From positions 62,001-126,000 of the forward strand of contig JACRQG010000027.1 in NCBI GenBank assembly GCA_016222805.1: a DNA stretch of 64,000 nucleotides, in the 5' to 3' direction. Below, piece by piece: positions 7,834-17,400 of the stretch. The position numbers and the translations under genes are program-made. Under the pieces are notes generated by a model. That model was not told the origin of the DNA. It searched no databases and saw nothing but the letters and a program-made list of their open reading frames with translations. This DNA is from Verrucomicrobiota bacterium. Its GTDB lineage: Bacteria > Verrucomicrobiota > Verrucomicrobiia > Opitutales > Opitutaceae. How positions within the stretch are numbered: position 1 is the stretch's first letter; each line of letters opens with the position of its first letter.

Positions 7834-8906
7834 AGAAAGGGCAGCAGACCCGGCGGTGGGGTGCCGTGTTGTTCGCGGAGGAGCCGGCCTTGCGCATCCC
7901 GCCGCAGCACGAGGACGAGAGTGCCGGTGCCGGCGCAGGCCGCCACGCGGACCGGGTCCCGGGCGGCAAGCACACCGCCCGCGGTGGCAAGTCCGTCGGA
8001 GAATGTGGCGGTGCGGGCGATCACGGTGACGGCCGCGGCGGAGGTGAGCCCGAGCCCGGTGGCGGGATCGAGGATGTGGGAATAGCGCGTGCCGTCGATT
8101 TCCACGAACTGCTCGGCGTCGCCAGAAGTGGAAATGCCCACCTCCGAGGCCACCACGGAGACCGGAGCGCCGGCAGCCGATCCGAACGGAGCGAGTGCCA
8201 CCTTCCACCCGGGCTCGCCGGGGGGCGGTCGTCCGAGGGCCAAGTCGCCCCCGGCCGCCACCATGGCATGGGGCAGGCCGTGTTGTGCCAGCACCGCCAG
8301 GGCAGCGTCGGCGGCGTAGCCTTTGGCGATGCCGCCGAGGTCGAGCCGCATGCCAGGGGCAAGCAGTGTCACGGTGCGCCGGTCGGAGTCGAGGCGGAGG
8401 CGGGCCGAACCCGAGGCGGCGCGGGCGACGGCAAGGGCGGCCGCGGAGGGCAGCCGCTGCGTGCGCCGGCTGTCGCGCCACAGGCTGACGAGCGGGCCGA
8501 GCGTAACATCGAAAGCTCCGGCGGACTGCGACGCGAGCACCTGCCCGTGCTGCAGCACCGCGAAGAGATCGGCGCTTACCGGGACGGCGGTGCCGGGGGG
8601 AGAAACCTCGAGCTGGCGGAGTTCACTCGTCGGATCGTAATCCGACATGCAGGCGTTGAGCGCGGCCACGCGGGCAAACGCGGCAGTCGCGGCTGCCTGG
8701 GCGGTGTCAGCGGACGCGGCAAACAGCACGATGCGGAACATCGTGCCCATGCGCGGGGCAAGAAACTCGAAGCGCGAGAGTGGTGCCTCCGGAGGCATCG
8801 GCGTGCCGGAAGCACTCGGGGAAACCAGGAGGGCGGCGGCGAGAGTGGCGAGTCCCACCCTGGGTCCGGCGCGAAGAATGGCCGTGAACCACGAGGAGGC
8901 GTTCAT
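7830..8906 (-). CDS. apbE: ApbE-type FAD:protein FMN transferase
   Basis: A 358-residue protein from the ATG at 8906, with a signal peptide-like N-terminus (hydrophobic stretch ~16-34). ApbE attaches FMN from FAD to a threonine of exported redox proteins. Visible motifs are RMGTMF (53-55 MGT), LDLGGIAKGYAAD (Lys195), AAGGDLALG (219-221 GGD) and YSHILDPATG (His277, Asp280, the Mg-binding region). All the expected blocks are present, so it should be active. It is translationally coupled to the SUMF1-fold gene. I see no FMN-binding-domain substrate protein in the window, so its target must be encoded elsewhere or is unrecognised. Confidence 0.92.
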   Translation of the reverse strand: MNASSWFTAILRAGPRVGLATLAAALLVSPSASGTPMPPEAPLSRFEFLAPRMGTMFRIVLFAASADTAQAAATAAFARVAALNACMSDYDPTSELRQLEVSPPGTAVPVSADLFAVLQHGQVLASQSAGAFDVTLGPLVSLWRDSRRTQRLPSAAALAVARAASGSARLRLDSDRRTVTLLAPGMRLDLGGIAKGYAADAALAVLAQHGLPHAMVAAGGDLALGRPPPGEPGWKVALAPFGSAAGAPVSVVASEVGISTSGDAEQFVEIDGTRYSHILDPATGLGLTSAAAVTVIARTATFSDGLATAGGVLAARDPVRVAACAGTGTLVLVLRRDAQGRLLREQHGTPPPGLLPFL

Positions 8907-9301
8907 GCGACGCGGTGGTTCGGCCCGGCTGCCATGGTGGGTTCCACGGTAGGGCAGCGCGGATCGGCGGCAAGCGCTTTGGGCGCAGTGATTCATCACG
9001 TCGCAAGTGCCAATCCGCTCTGTAGGCGGAGCGCCCTCGACACGTCCTTTTCCGCCCGCGGCGCGTCAGCCCGGCTCGCGCGGCGGGGTCGCCGCTCCCA
9101 CAGAGTTTGCCGACTTGCTTGAAGCAGCGGCGAAACCCCTCTGCCGATCGGAGACTACGTGGTCGTGAAGCGGCGACGCGGCGATCGGAACTGTAACCCA
9201 ATAGGTTACTTTGTCGGGAAACGGCGGCCCGCGGTTGACGAGCGTGCGCACCATCCGGAAGGCGGAAGACCGGCGGACGGTGGTGTCGCAGGAAGATCGG
9301 A
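8907..9301. other. Long intergenic leader upstream of apbE
   Basis: About 395 bases without a supportable gene between the end of the FAD oxidoreductase gene and apbE, the longest gap in this gene run, so apbE-SUMF1-Gfo/Idh may have their own promoter. It contains the palindrome at 9193-9209 and a short hairpin (TCCGC/GGCGGA) near 9012-9029. Confidence 0.4.
9193..9209. promoter_or_regulatory. Palindrome GTAACC-n5-GGTTAC
   Basis: The sequence GTAACCCAATAGGTTAC has perfect 6-base arms around five bases. It lies ~285 bases upstream of apbE on the side from which apbE would be transcribed, and it is AT-richer than its surroundings. It could be an operator; no second copy was found in the window. 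Confidence 0.35.
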
Positions 9302-11596
9302 TTACTCTGCGCCCGGACCGTAGCACCGGACTTCGAACAGGGCCGCCGGCACGGTGGGCGAAGGGGCGTTGAGCTCGAGACGCAGCGTCCGCGTGGTGAC
9401 GGGGGCCGCCAAGATGTGCACCTTGCGCCCTTGGTGGTTGTCGGCGCAATCGACCAGGACCTGGCCTGCCTCGTCGACCAGCCGATAGCGCTCGACGCAG
9501 AACGGCATCCGCCGTTCCGGGTGGCCCATCAACACGGACTCCATCGGATGATCGAAGTCCGGATCGAACATCAGCTCGACCCGCGCGATGGTCCGGGGCT
9601 CGGGCCAGCGCAGGGTGAGAGCGGGGGCGGGATCGGCGAAGTCGGCCACCCACGCGTTGGGCTGGTGCGTGGGCCGGGCGATGCCATTCACCACGTTGAC
9701 GGGAGCAAAGGCGGCGAGCGGCGCGGCGAGTTCCAGGGCGAGATTGTGGCCGGCGGGACGCCGCAGCGGCTGCCAGAATTCAAAGGTGTCGACGCCGATG
9801 TCGGGTGGCGGGGACTGCACGGCGGACTTGGCGACGGCGAGGTTGACCTGGTGGGTGAGCGAGAGGATTCCGCTCACGCGCTGCTCGCTGGTGTGGAGCT
9901 GGATGGCATCGCTGCCGAGGAAGCAGACGAAGGCGTAGCGTTCATCGCTGAAGACATGCGGGAACGACACGCGCACGGCCTGGTCGTTGCCGGCCGGCAG
10001 TGGCAGCACTTGCCCGGCCAGCGTGACATCGGGCGTGTGGTTGTCGGCGCGGCTGCTCTGGCGTAATTCGACGCGCAGCTCCGCGGCGCGGGCCACGTCG
10101 GCGCGGACGGTGAGGTCGAGGCGCGTGCCGGGGCCGACGGGCAGCATCATCGCGACGCCGCTCTGCAGCGAGCGCCGGGGACCGCCGGGCGCGAGGCGGG
10201 CGAGGCGGAGTTCGCTCGAGACCGTGATCGTCGCCTGGCGGGCGAGGTCGGCGTCGTCCTGCAACCGCCGGCCGGGAATGTGCTGCCCGGTGCGGAGGAG
10301 GGCGCGCTGGAGTTCGGCGAGCAGCGGACCCGACGCGAGGTCGCGCGGAGCGGCGCCGCGGCGGCGGCAGATCGCGGCGGCGGCACCGGCGGCCTGCCCG
10401 ACGTGGGCACAGGTGGCCATGACGCGGCTGGAGGCAAAGGCGACGTGCGACGCGCTGATGATGCGGCCGGCGAGGAAGAGGTTGGCGAGGTTGCGGCTGT
10501 AGAGGCAGCGATAGGGGATCTGGTAGACACCCTTGGCGTGCCACTGCGTGCAGCCGGGTTGGGGACTGAAGACGCCTTCCGACGGATGGACATCGATCGC
10601 CCAGCCGCCGAAGGCCACGGCGTCGGGATGCGAGCGCTGCTCCACGATATCCTGCTGGCGGAGGATGTAGTCGCCTTCGAAACGGCGGCTCTCGCGCTTG
10701 CCCGGGATGGTGCCGACCCACTCGAGCGTGAGGTTGGCCGCCTCGGGGAACTGGCCCGAGTTCTTGATGTGGTGCCAGACTCCGTAGATCACCCGCCAGA
10801 GATCCCACTTGATGCGTTCCGTCTCATGCACGGTGTCGAGCCGGCCGCCGTGTTCGATCCACCAGAGTTTGCAGCCGTGCTCCCGGGCGTTGAGCTGCCG
10901 CCAGCGCGGGATCGCGGTGATGTCCCGGAGGGCGAAGGCCGGCGGGGTGAACGACACCGGGCGGCCGGTGTCGCGGGAATAGAAGTACAGCGAATGCCCG
11001 AGCAGATCCGTCGAGGCCTGCACTGGGGCGAACTGTTCGCCAAACTCGGCGCGCGCTTCCGCGCCCTGGCGGAAGGCGGCGCCGGCCAGGAACCCGACGA
11101 TGCCGTCGCCCGAGGCGTCGCAGAAGAGCGGCGCGCGGAGATCGTAGGCGGTGGAGTTTTGCGGACAGAAGGCGTGGACGGCCGCGAGGGTGGCGGGGTC
11201 GTGTTTGGCGACCTCGTGGACGGCGGTGTTGAGGAGGAGGGTGATATTGGCCTCGGCGACGACCTTCTCGAGGAGCAGGGCATCAACCAGGAGCGGGTTG
11301 CCCTCGGGGTTGCGAAAGGTGTTCTCGACCAGGATCTCGTCGATCACGCCGCCCTCGCGCGCCCAGCGGTTGTTGTTCCCCATGTGCGACGTCGCGCCGA
11401 GGATCCAGAGGCGGACCTCGCTGGAGGCGTTGCCTCCCAGCACGGGTCGGTCCTGCACCAGGATCACCTTGAGTCCGGCGCGGGCGGCGGTGATGGCGCA
11501 ACAGGTGCCGGTGAGACCGCCGCCGACGACCACGAGGTCGGCGTCGTGGCGCACGGTGCGGAGTTCGCGGTGGGAGGCGGGAGGGGACAGGTGCAT
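9302..11596 (-). CDS. FAD-dependent oxidoreductase (FAD_oxidored family) with C-terminal beta-domain
   Basis: A 764-residue protein. The N-terminal ~440 residues form an FAD-dependent oxidoreductase: LVVVGGGLTGTCCAITAARAG (Gly25-Gly30 dinucleotide motif), LGGNASSEVR (54-63), a long substrate-facing region, and the closing motif NLFLAGRIISASHVAFAS..MATCAHVGQAAG. Residues ~470-764 form one or two beta-sandwich modules; the last (TLRWPEPRTIARVELMFDPDFDH) looks discoidin-like. There is no clear signal peptide, so it may be cytoplasmic, although the C-terminal modules are of extracellular type. Members of this family are frequent in sugar-degradation loci with unknown substrates. The ATG follows a polypyrimidine mRNA stretch (see 11601-11700) with no Shine-Dalgarno. 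Confidence 0.85.
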   Translation of the reverse strand: MHLSPPASHRELRTVRHDADLVVVGGGLTGTCCAITAARAGLKVILVQDRPVLGGNASSEVRLWILGATSHMGNNNRWAREGGVIDEILVENTFRNPEGNPLLVDALLLEKVVAEANITLLLNTAVHEVAKHDPATLAAVHAFCPQNSTAYDLRAPLFCDASGDGIVGFLAGAAFRQGAEARAEFGEQFAPVQASTDLLGHSLYFYSRDTGRPVSFTPPAFALRDITAIPRWRQLNAREHGCKLWWIEHGGRLDTVHETERIKWDLWRVIYGVWHHIKNSGQFPEAANLTLEWVGTIPGKRESRRFEGDYILRQQDIVEQRSHPDAVAFGGWAIDVHPSEGVFSPQPGCTQWHAKGVYQIPYRCLYSRNLANLFLAGRIISASHVAFASSRVMATCAHVGQAAGAAAAICRRRGAAPRDLASGPLLAELQRALLRTGQHIPGRRLQDDADLARQATITVSSELRLARLAPGGPRRSLQSGVAMMLPVGPGTRLDLTVRADVARAAELRVELRQSSRADNHTPDVTLAGQVLPLPAGNDQAVRVSFPHVFSDERYAFVCFLGSDAIQLHTSEQRVSGILSLTHQVNLAVAKSAVQSPPPDIGVDTFEFWQPLRRPAGHNLALELAAPLAAFAPVNVVNGIARPTHQPNAWVADFADPAPALTLRWPEPRTIARVELMFDPDFDHPMESVLMGHPERRMPFCVERYRLVDEAGQVLVDCADNHQGRKVHILAAPVTTRTLRLELNAPSPTVPAALFEVRCYGPGAE

Positions 11597-11600
11597 TCGG

Positions 11601-11700
11601 GAGGGAAAGTGAAAGGGAGAGGGAAAGTGAAAGGGAGAGGGACGGAGAAGGGGGGAAGGGGAGGTGGGGGAGGGAGAGGAGGGAAGGGTGCGGAGTTATC
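11601..11700. repeat. Polypurine tract with 18-bp tandem repeat and G-runs
   Basis: The plus strand is almost purely A/G for ~95 bases. Two exact copies of an 18-base unit (gagggaaagtgaaaggga; 11601-11618 and 11619-11636) are followed by a partial third copy, then by G-runs (gggggg, gggg, ggggg, ggg) able to form a G-quadruplex. In the transcript of the minus-strand genes this becomes a C/U-rich leader ending a few bases before the ATG of the FAD oxidoreductase. Confidence 0.8.
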
Positions 11701-11731
11701 AGTGTTCAGTGGTCCGTAATCCCTTCTTCCC

Positions 11732-13120
11732 TCAGTCCCTGGTTCCCTTCCGGTGCACGCCGCCGAAGTAGAGCAGCAGCCAGGCGAGCGGGTGCAGGAC
11801 GGCCATGATCCAGAACCACTGCGCGTAACCCCGGCCCTGGACGAGTTCGAGCACCGGACCGGCCAGGGTCTTGAAGGCCTGGTCGAGGAAGCCGGCGGGC
11901 TTGGTCGAGGGACCGGAGACCATGGTGGCCACGACGAGGTTCATGAGGATCCCGCCAATGGTGCTGCCGGTGGCAACCACGCTGAAGACGGTGCCGAGCG
12001 AGTGTTTCGGCACGATGTCCACGACGATGGAGCTGAGGTTGATCAGCCAGGCGAGGGCGGCGATCACGGTGCACACCGTGAGGGCGAGAGTCGGACCCAG
12101 GCCGGTGGCCATGGCAATCAGCGGCGAGAGCGGCAGGAGCGCGGCGCAACCCAGCATCACCCACAGGCGGCTCGCCGCGGGCGCCGTGCCGCGTTTGATC
12201 AACTGCCCGGAGAGCCAGCCCCCGAGCAGGCTGCCGACCCCGGCCGCGGCGTAGACAATCCACGTGATGGTGAGTTGGTCCTGCGAGAGGTGGCGATCCG
12301 AGGCGAGGTACTTGGGAAACCAGAACTGGTAGAAGTACCAGACGGGGTCCGTGATCAGCCGGCCGATGAGCAGAAGCCAGGTGCCACGGAAGGTGAAGAC
12401 CTGTCCCCAGGTCCAGGGGGTGTCGGCGCCGGCCCCGGGGCTCTCGTGGCGGGCCGCTCCTTCGAGCATCGCCCGCTCCGTCGCGGTGACGTGCGGGCTT
12501 TGAGCCAGCGGGCGAAAGAGCCAGAGCCAGGGCAAGAGCCAGAGCAGGCCGACCGCGCCGGTAATGATGAAGGCGACGCGCCATCCGGTGCCCGGGCCCA
12601 GCGCGCCGGCCAGGCCGGGCAGCGACTGATCCCACGCGTGCGCAGCGAGCGGGATGACCACATAGGGCGCGAGCGTGGCCCCGAGGGTGGCGCCCATCGT
12701 GTAGAGACCGATGGCCAGCGCTCGCTCCCGCGCCGGGAACCACTCGGAAACCGCCTTCGAGGCCGCCGGCCAGACCCCGGCTTCGCCCAGACCCAGCAGA
12801 AAGCGGTACACCCCGAGGGACTGCACTCCCTGCGCGAGGGAAGTGAGCATGTTGGCAACCGACCACCAGGCGACAAAGAGCACCATGCTGGCCCGGGTGC
12901 CGAGGCGGTCGGCGATGCGGCCGGAGACCAGATAGGCGATCGTGTAGGCGACGAGGAAGAGATTGACGACGTTGGCATACGCCCGGTCGTCCATGCGCAG
13001 GTCTCGCTGGATGGTTGGGGCGAGGGCCGAGAGAGTCTGGCGATCGATGTAGTTGAGCACCGCCGCTCCCACGAGCAGGCCGCCGATCCACCAGCGGAGA
13101 TGAGGAATCTTCAAGGTCAC
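11732..13120 (-). CDS. MFS transporter, ExuT/ACS (hexuronate-type) family
   Basis: A 462-residue membrane protein with about 12 hydrophobic segments in two halves. The first loop carries VLNYIDRQTLSALAP, the anion:cation symporter (ExuT/GudP-type) signature, followed by YLVSGRIADRLGTR between TM2 and TM3 (the MFS A-motif). A second conserved block, RFLLGLGEAGVWPAASKAVSEWFP, is typical of sugar-acid carriers. Family members import hexuronates, aldarates or related organic anions with protons. Gene order (after GH43-like, before the FAD oxidoreductase) fits uptake of a sugar-acid product of the enzymes encoded upstream. The exact substrate is inference. Confidence 0.9.
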   Translation of the reverse strand: MTLKIPHLRWWIGGLLVGAAVLNYIDRQTLSALAPTIQRDLRMDDRAYANVVNLFLVAYTIAYLVSGRIADRLGTRASMVLFVAWWSVANMLTSLAQGVQSLGVYRFLLGLGEAGVWPAASKAVSEWFPARERALAIGLYTMGATLGATLAPYVVIPLAAHAWDQSLPGLAGALGPGTGWRVAFIITGAVGLLWLLPWLWLFRPLAQSPHVTATERAMLEGAARHESPGAGADTPWTWGQVFTFRGTWLLLIGRLITDPVWYFYQFWFPKYLASDRHLSQDQLTITWIVYAAAGVGSLLGGWLSGQLIKRGTAPAASRLWVMLGCAALLPLSPLIAMATGLGPTLALTVCTVIAALAWLINLSSIVVDIVPKHSLGTVFSVVATGSTIGGILMNLVVATMVSGPSTKPAGFLDQAFKTLAGPVLELVQGRGYAQWFWIMAVLHPLAWLLLYFGGVHRKGTRD

Positions 13121-13290
13121 GCGAAAGGGGTGGAAGAGGGTGGCAACGCGATCACAGCGGACGGGCAGTCAGGTACCGGCACGGTGCCGGGCAGGAGCCG
13201 GCATGAGAATCATGGAGATGCTGCACAGTTGAGTCGGGCGGAGGGTGGGAGAGTTGGTGGTGGGCGGAGCGAACCGCGCCGGGTTGCGGG

Positions 13291-14439
13291 TCAGGGCCGG
13301 CGGAGCGGTATGGCGACGTTGAAGGTCGACTGCGCCTGCATCTCGGTCCCGATCGACGCCGCACAGAACAGCACGGCTGGTTCGCCGCGATCGAACCACA
13401 GCTGCGGGCGCTCCAGCGCGGTGAGTTTCTGCACGGCGCCATCGGCGCGGCGGATCTCCGTGCGGCTCACCAGAGGCTGGGCGGCCGGTTGCCAGGCGAA
13501 GCCGTCGTCCGAACGCATCAGGGCGAGCGAGCGGCCCGCCTGGGTGAAGTAGCCGCGCATGTCCTTCACGACGGCCCAGTAGCGGCCGCCGTCGCGCCAG
13601 ATGAACGGATCCTCGGCGGGGAACAGCGCCCCTTCGTGGGTGAAAACCGGATCGGGCCGCTTGGTAAACGGCCCGGTGGGCTCGGGCGCCGTGGCGACGA
13701 CGTGCACCACCGGCCCGCCGAAGGGCAGCGGCTTGGCCAGCCCGACTGCCTTGTAGATGAGCTGGATGGTGCCGTCGGGCCGGGCGAGCACGGACGGGTT
13801 GGCGCCCATCAGGGCGTCGTGAAACCCCAGGGTGGGTTCGATGAGGGGGCGGTCAAAACGCCGCCACGGACCCTCGGGGCGGTCGGCCACCGCGACGCCG
13901 ACGCGCTGGTGGTTGCGATGCGACCAGTTCAGTCCCTTGACCTTCTGCCGGTCACCGTAGTTGCCGGTGTAATACAGATAGTACTTCCCGCCGTGGGCAA
14001 AGACGGCGGGGTTGTGGGTGCAATGGCCGTCCCAGAACTCCGGCCCGCGGGCGGGGAGGGCAACGTCGGCATGCCGGTAGGGGCCCCACGGCTGATCTGC
14101 CACGGCGTGGGCGACCTCGCTGTGGGTCACCCAAGCGGCGAAGCCTTCCTCCGTGCGCCACCGCGAGTAGTAGAGGTGGCAGCGGCCGTCGGCGCCGCGT
14201 ACCATGGTGCCGCACCAGACGAAGTAGCCCGGTTCCTCGAAGACGGCTTGCGGCGGCACGGGCTGCAGCCAGCGGCTGAGATCGAAGGTGTCGCCGAGCG
14301 GAGTGGTCGCCGGAGGCACCGCCGTGGCCGCGCCGCGCAAGCCACCCGCAGCGCCGTCCCAGGAGGCGATCGCCGCTGCCGTGCCGGACAGGCGCAGGAA
14401 TTGGCGGCGGCTGAAAATGACGGGGAGGGGAAGGTGCAT
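13291..14439 (-). CDS. GH43-like five-bladed beta-propeller glycosidase, Tat signal
   Basis: A 382-residue protein from the ATG at 14437-14439. The N-terminus has a Tat signal (SRRQFLRLSGTAAAIAS). The body has repeated propeller phrases: YFVWCGTMVRGADGRCHLYYSRW, DGHCTHNPAVFAHGGKYYLYYTG, DALMGANPSVLARPDGTIQLIYKA, FPAEDPFIWRDGGRYWAVVKDM and RPQLWFDRGEPAVLFCA. The carboxylates in GHCTHNP and AEDPF occupy the usual active-site positions, but I cannot assign a CAZy family firmly (GH43-, GH117- or GH130-like). It would release terminal sugars outside the cytoplasm. It starts 44 bases after the stop of the SGNH/beta-helix gene and is probably in the same transcript. Confidence 0.8.
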   Translation of the reverse strand: MHLPLPVIFSRRQFLRLSGTAAAIASWDGAAGGLRGAATAVPPATTPLGDTFDLSRWLQPVPPQAVFEEPGYFVWCGTMVRGADGRCHLYYSRWRTEEGFAAWVTHSEVAHAVADQPWGPYRHADVALPARGPEFWDGHCTHNPAVFAHGGKYYLYYTGNYGDRQKVKGLNWSHRNHQRVGVAVADRPEGPWRRFDRPLIEPTLGFHDALMGANPSVLARPDGTIQLIYKAVGLAKPLPFGGPVVHVVATAPEPTGPFTKRPDPVFTHEGALFPAEDPFIWRDGGRYWAVVKDMRGYFTQAGRSLALMRSDDGFAWQPAAQPLVSRTEIRRADGAVQKLTALERPQLWFDRGEPAVLFCAASIGTEMQAQSTFNVAIPLRRP

Positions 14440-14483
14440 GAACGTGGCGAAAGGGAGGATCGGGTGGAAGGCGTCTGAGGATT

Positions 14484-17400
14484 TCAGGGTGTCGTCGGCA
14501 GCGTGAGCTCTCTCTCCGCCTGGTTGCGGACAATCCGGAGGTGGATCCCCTCGGGTGCGCCGGAGCGGAGCGTCCGGGACAGGTCCTCGGCCGTCCTGAC
14601 GGCTTGACCGGCGGCGCGGATGACGAGATCTCCCGGTTGCAGGCCGGCGCGGGCGGCGGCGGAACCGGCGGGCACGGAGACCACAATCGCCCCTCCGGCG
14701 GCAAGGGCGACCCCGGCCGCTGAGGCCTCCTCGGGGGTGGCCAGCGTCTTGACCGTCGCCCCCAGCCAAGTCCGGGCTGCCGGCGCGGCCAAGGTCACTT
14801 CCGCCGTGCCGGGTCGGGCAAACGACGGCGTGCGGGCCTTGGCCTTGAGGGCGGTCGGTCGGACTCCGAAGGCATCCATCGCAAAGTTGACGAAGCCGAG
14901 TGCCAGCGTCGGCGATCCCTCCCGCACGCGGAAATCGCCACGGGCGGGATCGACAAACCGCGCGTCGGCGCGGAGCGAGTGGGCATCGCGGCCGGACTGC
15001 TGGGCGAGACGGGCGGCGGGCTGCGGTTCCCGCTGTTCCGGGCTGTGCACCAGGTTGTGATCCATTTCCGCGCCCCAGGGCGGCGGCCCCATGCGCGCCG
15101 GCAGGTAGGCGGCGGATCCGACGATGTTGCGGCGGAAGATGTCACCGCTGTTCTGGTACCAGACGTGCGGGTGCAGGCCGCTGTGGGGAATGAGGTTGTT
15201 CTCGACCACGCGACGGTAGCCCTCGCGCAGCTTGATGCCGCCGCGCAGGCACAGGTTGTCGCGGATCTCGTAGTTCGACGAACCGTCGTCGAGGTCGATA
15301 TCCCAGCCGTGATCACAGCGCCAGCGGTTGTGGCGGATCACGGTGGGCTGCTGGGCGTCCAGGAAAGGCAGCGCGGGCTCGCGCGCGACCAGCGCGTCCA
15401 CCGCCGCGGGATCGGGGCGCCAGAAACGGTCGCGGCCCCAGGAGTTGAAGGAGCCATGATCGCCGGTCTCGAGCACCGTGTCGAAGACGTCGCAAGACTC
15501 GATCAGATGCCCGCCCCAGGTGCCGCCGCCGAGGTTGATGCCGGCGCGGGGCACATCGTAGATCGAGCAATGGCGGATGGTGATGGCGCGGGCCATGTCG
15601 ATAGCGACTCCGGCGGTCTGTTTTTCGACCCGGCCGGTGCGCGTGATCAGGCAATCCTCAACGAGACAGTCGGCGGGGAAGTCCTGGCCGCGGGGGCCCG
15701 GGGTGCGGTCGAGTTCGGCGGGGTCCAGGCGCTGTTCATAGCGGAAGAGCGCATTGCGGACGGTGGCGGGATCGCCCGCGAAGCAGATCCCGCTGGCACC
15801 GGCGTCATGGATTTCGCAGCGGCGCACGGCCAACCGGCGGTTGTAGCCGCTGACGAAGAGAGCGTTGCCGCCGACCTGGTCGAAGGTGCAGTCGGCGATC
15901 TCGCAGCGTTCGGTGCCGGTGAGCACGACCGCGCCACCCCGGTAGATCGTCCAGTCGGAGCGCAGCATCGGTTCGCGGGTGTCCAGGAAGGTGCGCGCCG
16001 CGTGCCGAAAGGTGAAACCGCGCCACTGGAGTCCGCGCACGGGTCGCGCGGCGGTGCCGCGCACCTCGACGAGGTGGCGCAGCCGGACGGTCTCCACGGT
16101 GGCTTGCGTGAGATCGGTGCCGGCCGGCGGAAAGCAGTGCAGCACGCCCTGCGCGCGGTCGTGGAACCACTCGCCGGGTGCGTCGAGTTGCTCGCGCACG
16201 TTTTCGATGAAACGATAGGTGCCGTGGAGGCGGGCGCCGCGGTTGTTTTGCGTGCCACCCTCCAGGGCAAGCGTGCCATCGGCGTTCCGGCCCGTGACGC
16301 GCCAATGGACTCCGCCCCAAAGCGCCGGGTGCATGGCGTGGAGAAACGCGCCCGTCGGATCGGCCCAGCGGGCAAGAGCGCCGGGAGCCAGCGGATCACG
16401 GTCGGGATCCGGCTTGGCGCGGTGATCGAGCTTCCAGGTGTCGAAGACATTGAGTCCCTCGCCCTGCGCGCGATTGGGGAAGCGTGCCATCCACTGGCGC
16501 TGGCCGTTGAGGAAGAGTTCGTCGATCTCCAGTCCCGGAGGCACCTGCGCCTGGAACACCCCGGGGCCGAGTGGGGACGGCCGCCACGTGAGCGCCAGCC
16601 GGGTGCCGCCGCTCAGCACCACCTGCTCCCCGTCGGCGGCCTGCCAGAGGGTCGGCCATTCGGCGGAGTCGGCGTCTTCGGCGGTGAAGACCAGAGTGTC
16701 AGGCAGGTAATGGGTGCCGGCGTGAACGGTGACACGCGCGAACCGGCCCGCGACGCGCGCCCTGCGGGCCAGGTCTTGCGCGCGGAGCAAGGTGGCCACC
16801 GGTCGCGCCGCCGTGCCCGGGGCGGTGTCGTCACCGGACGATGCCACGTGAACGTCGACCACGGTCACGGCCGGCACCGGCGCGGAAACAAGGGGGCGGA
16901 GGGCGGCGAACCAACGAGCGGCCATCTTGGCGGCTCCGCTGGCGTTGGGATGCACGAGATCCGCCACGGTGTCGGTCCGCCAGTCGAAATCCGTGGCCTG
17001 ATCCACCAGCACGACCGGCTGGCCGGGGGCATGCAGCCGCGCCGCGAGCCGGGCGAGTTCCGCGTTGAGCTCAGGGAGGTAGGAGTACTTCGGCAGTTTG
17101 CCCGCGGGAATCACCTGCGCGAGCAGGACGACCACCCGCGGATTCGTGGCGCGCAACCCGGCGATGAGTTTCTCCGTCGCAGCGATCATGCCGGGCACGG
17201 GCCGCTCCTCGGCGAAGTGGTTGTGCCCGGCGTGCAGCAGCACCAGGTCGGCTGGATGCTGTGCGAAGCGGGCTGGCACGTTGGCGGCGAGGAACTCCAC
17301 GTTTTTCCCGCCGTAACCCTCGTGGCCGAGCGGAGCGGTGCCCCGCGATCCCACAAATTCGCAGTCAAACCCCGCGGCGCGGAGTTGCTCGGCGAGGAGC

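Noticed and set aside
11601-11636. Short CRISPR-like repeat
   Set aside because: Only two contiguous 18-base copies with no spacers; it is a simple tandem repeat in a purine tract. No CRISPR array was seen anywhere in the window.
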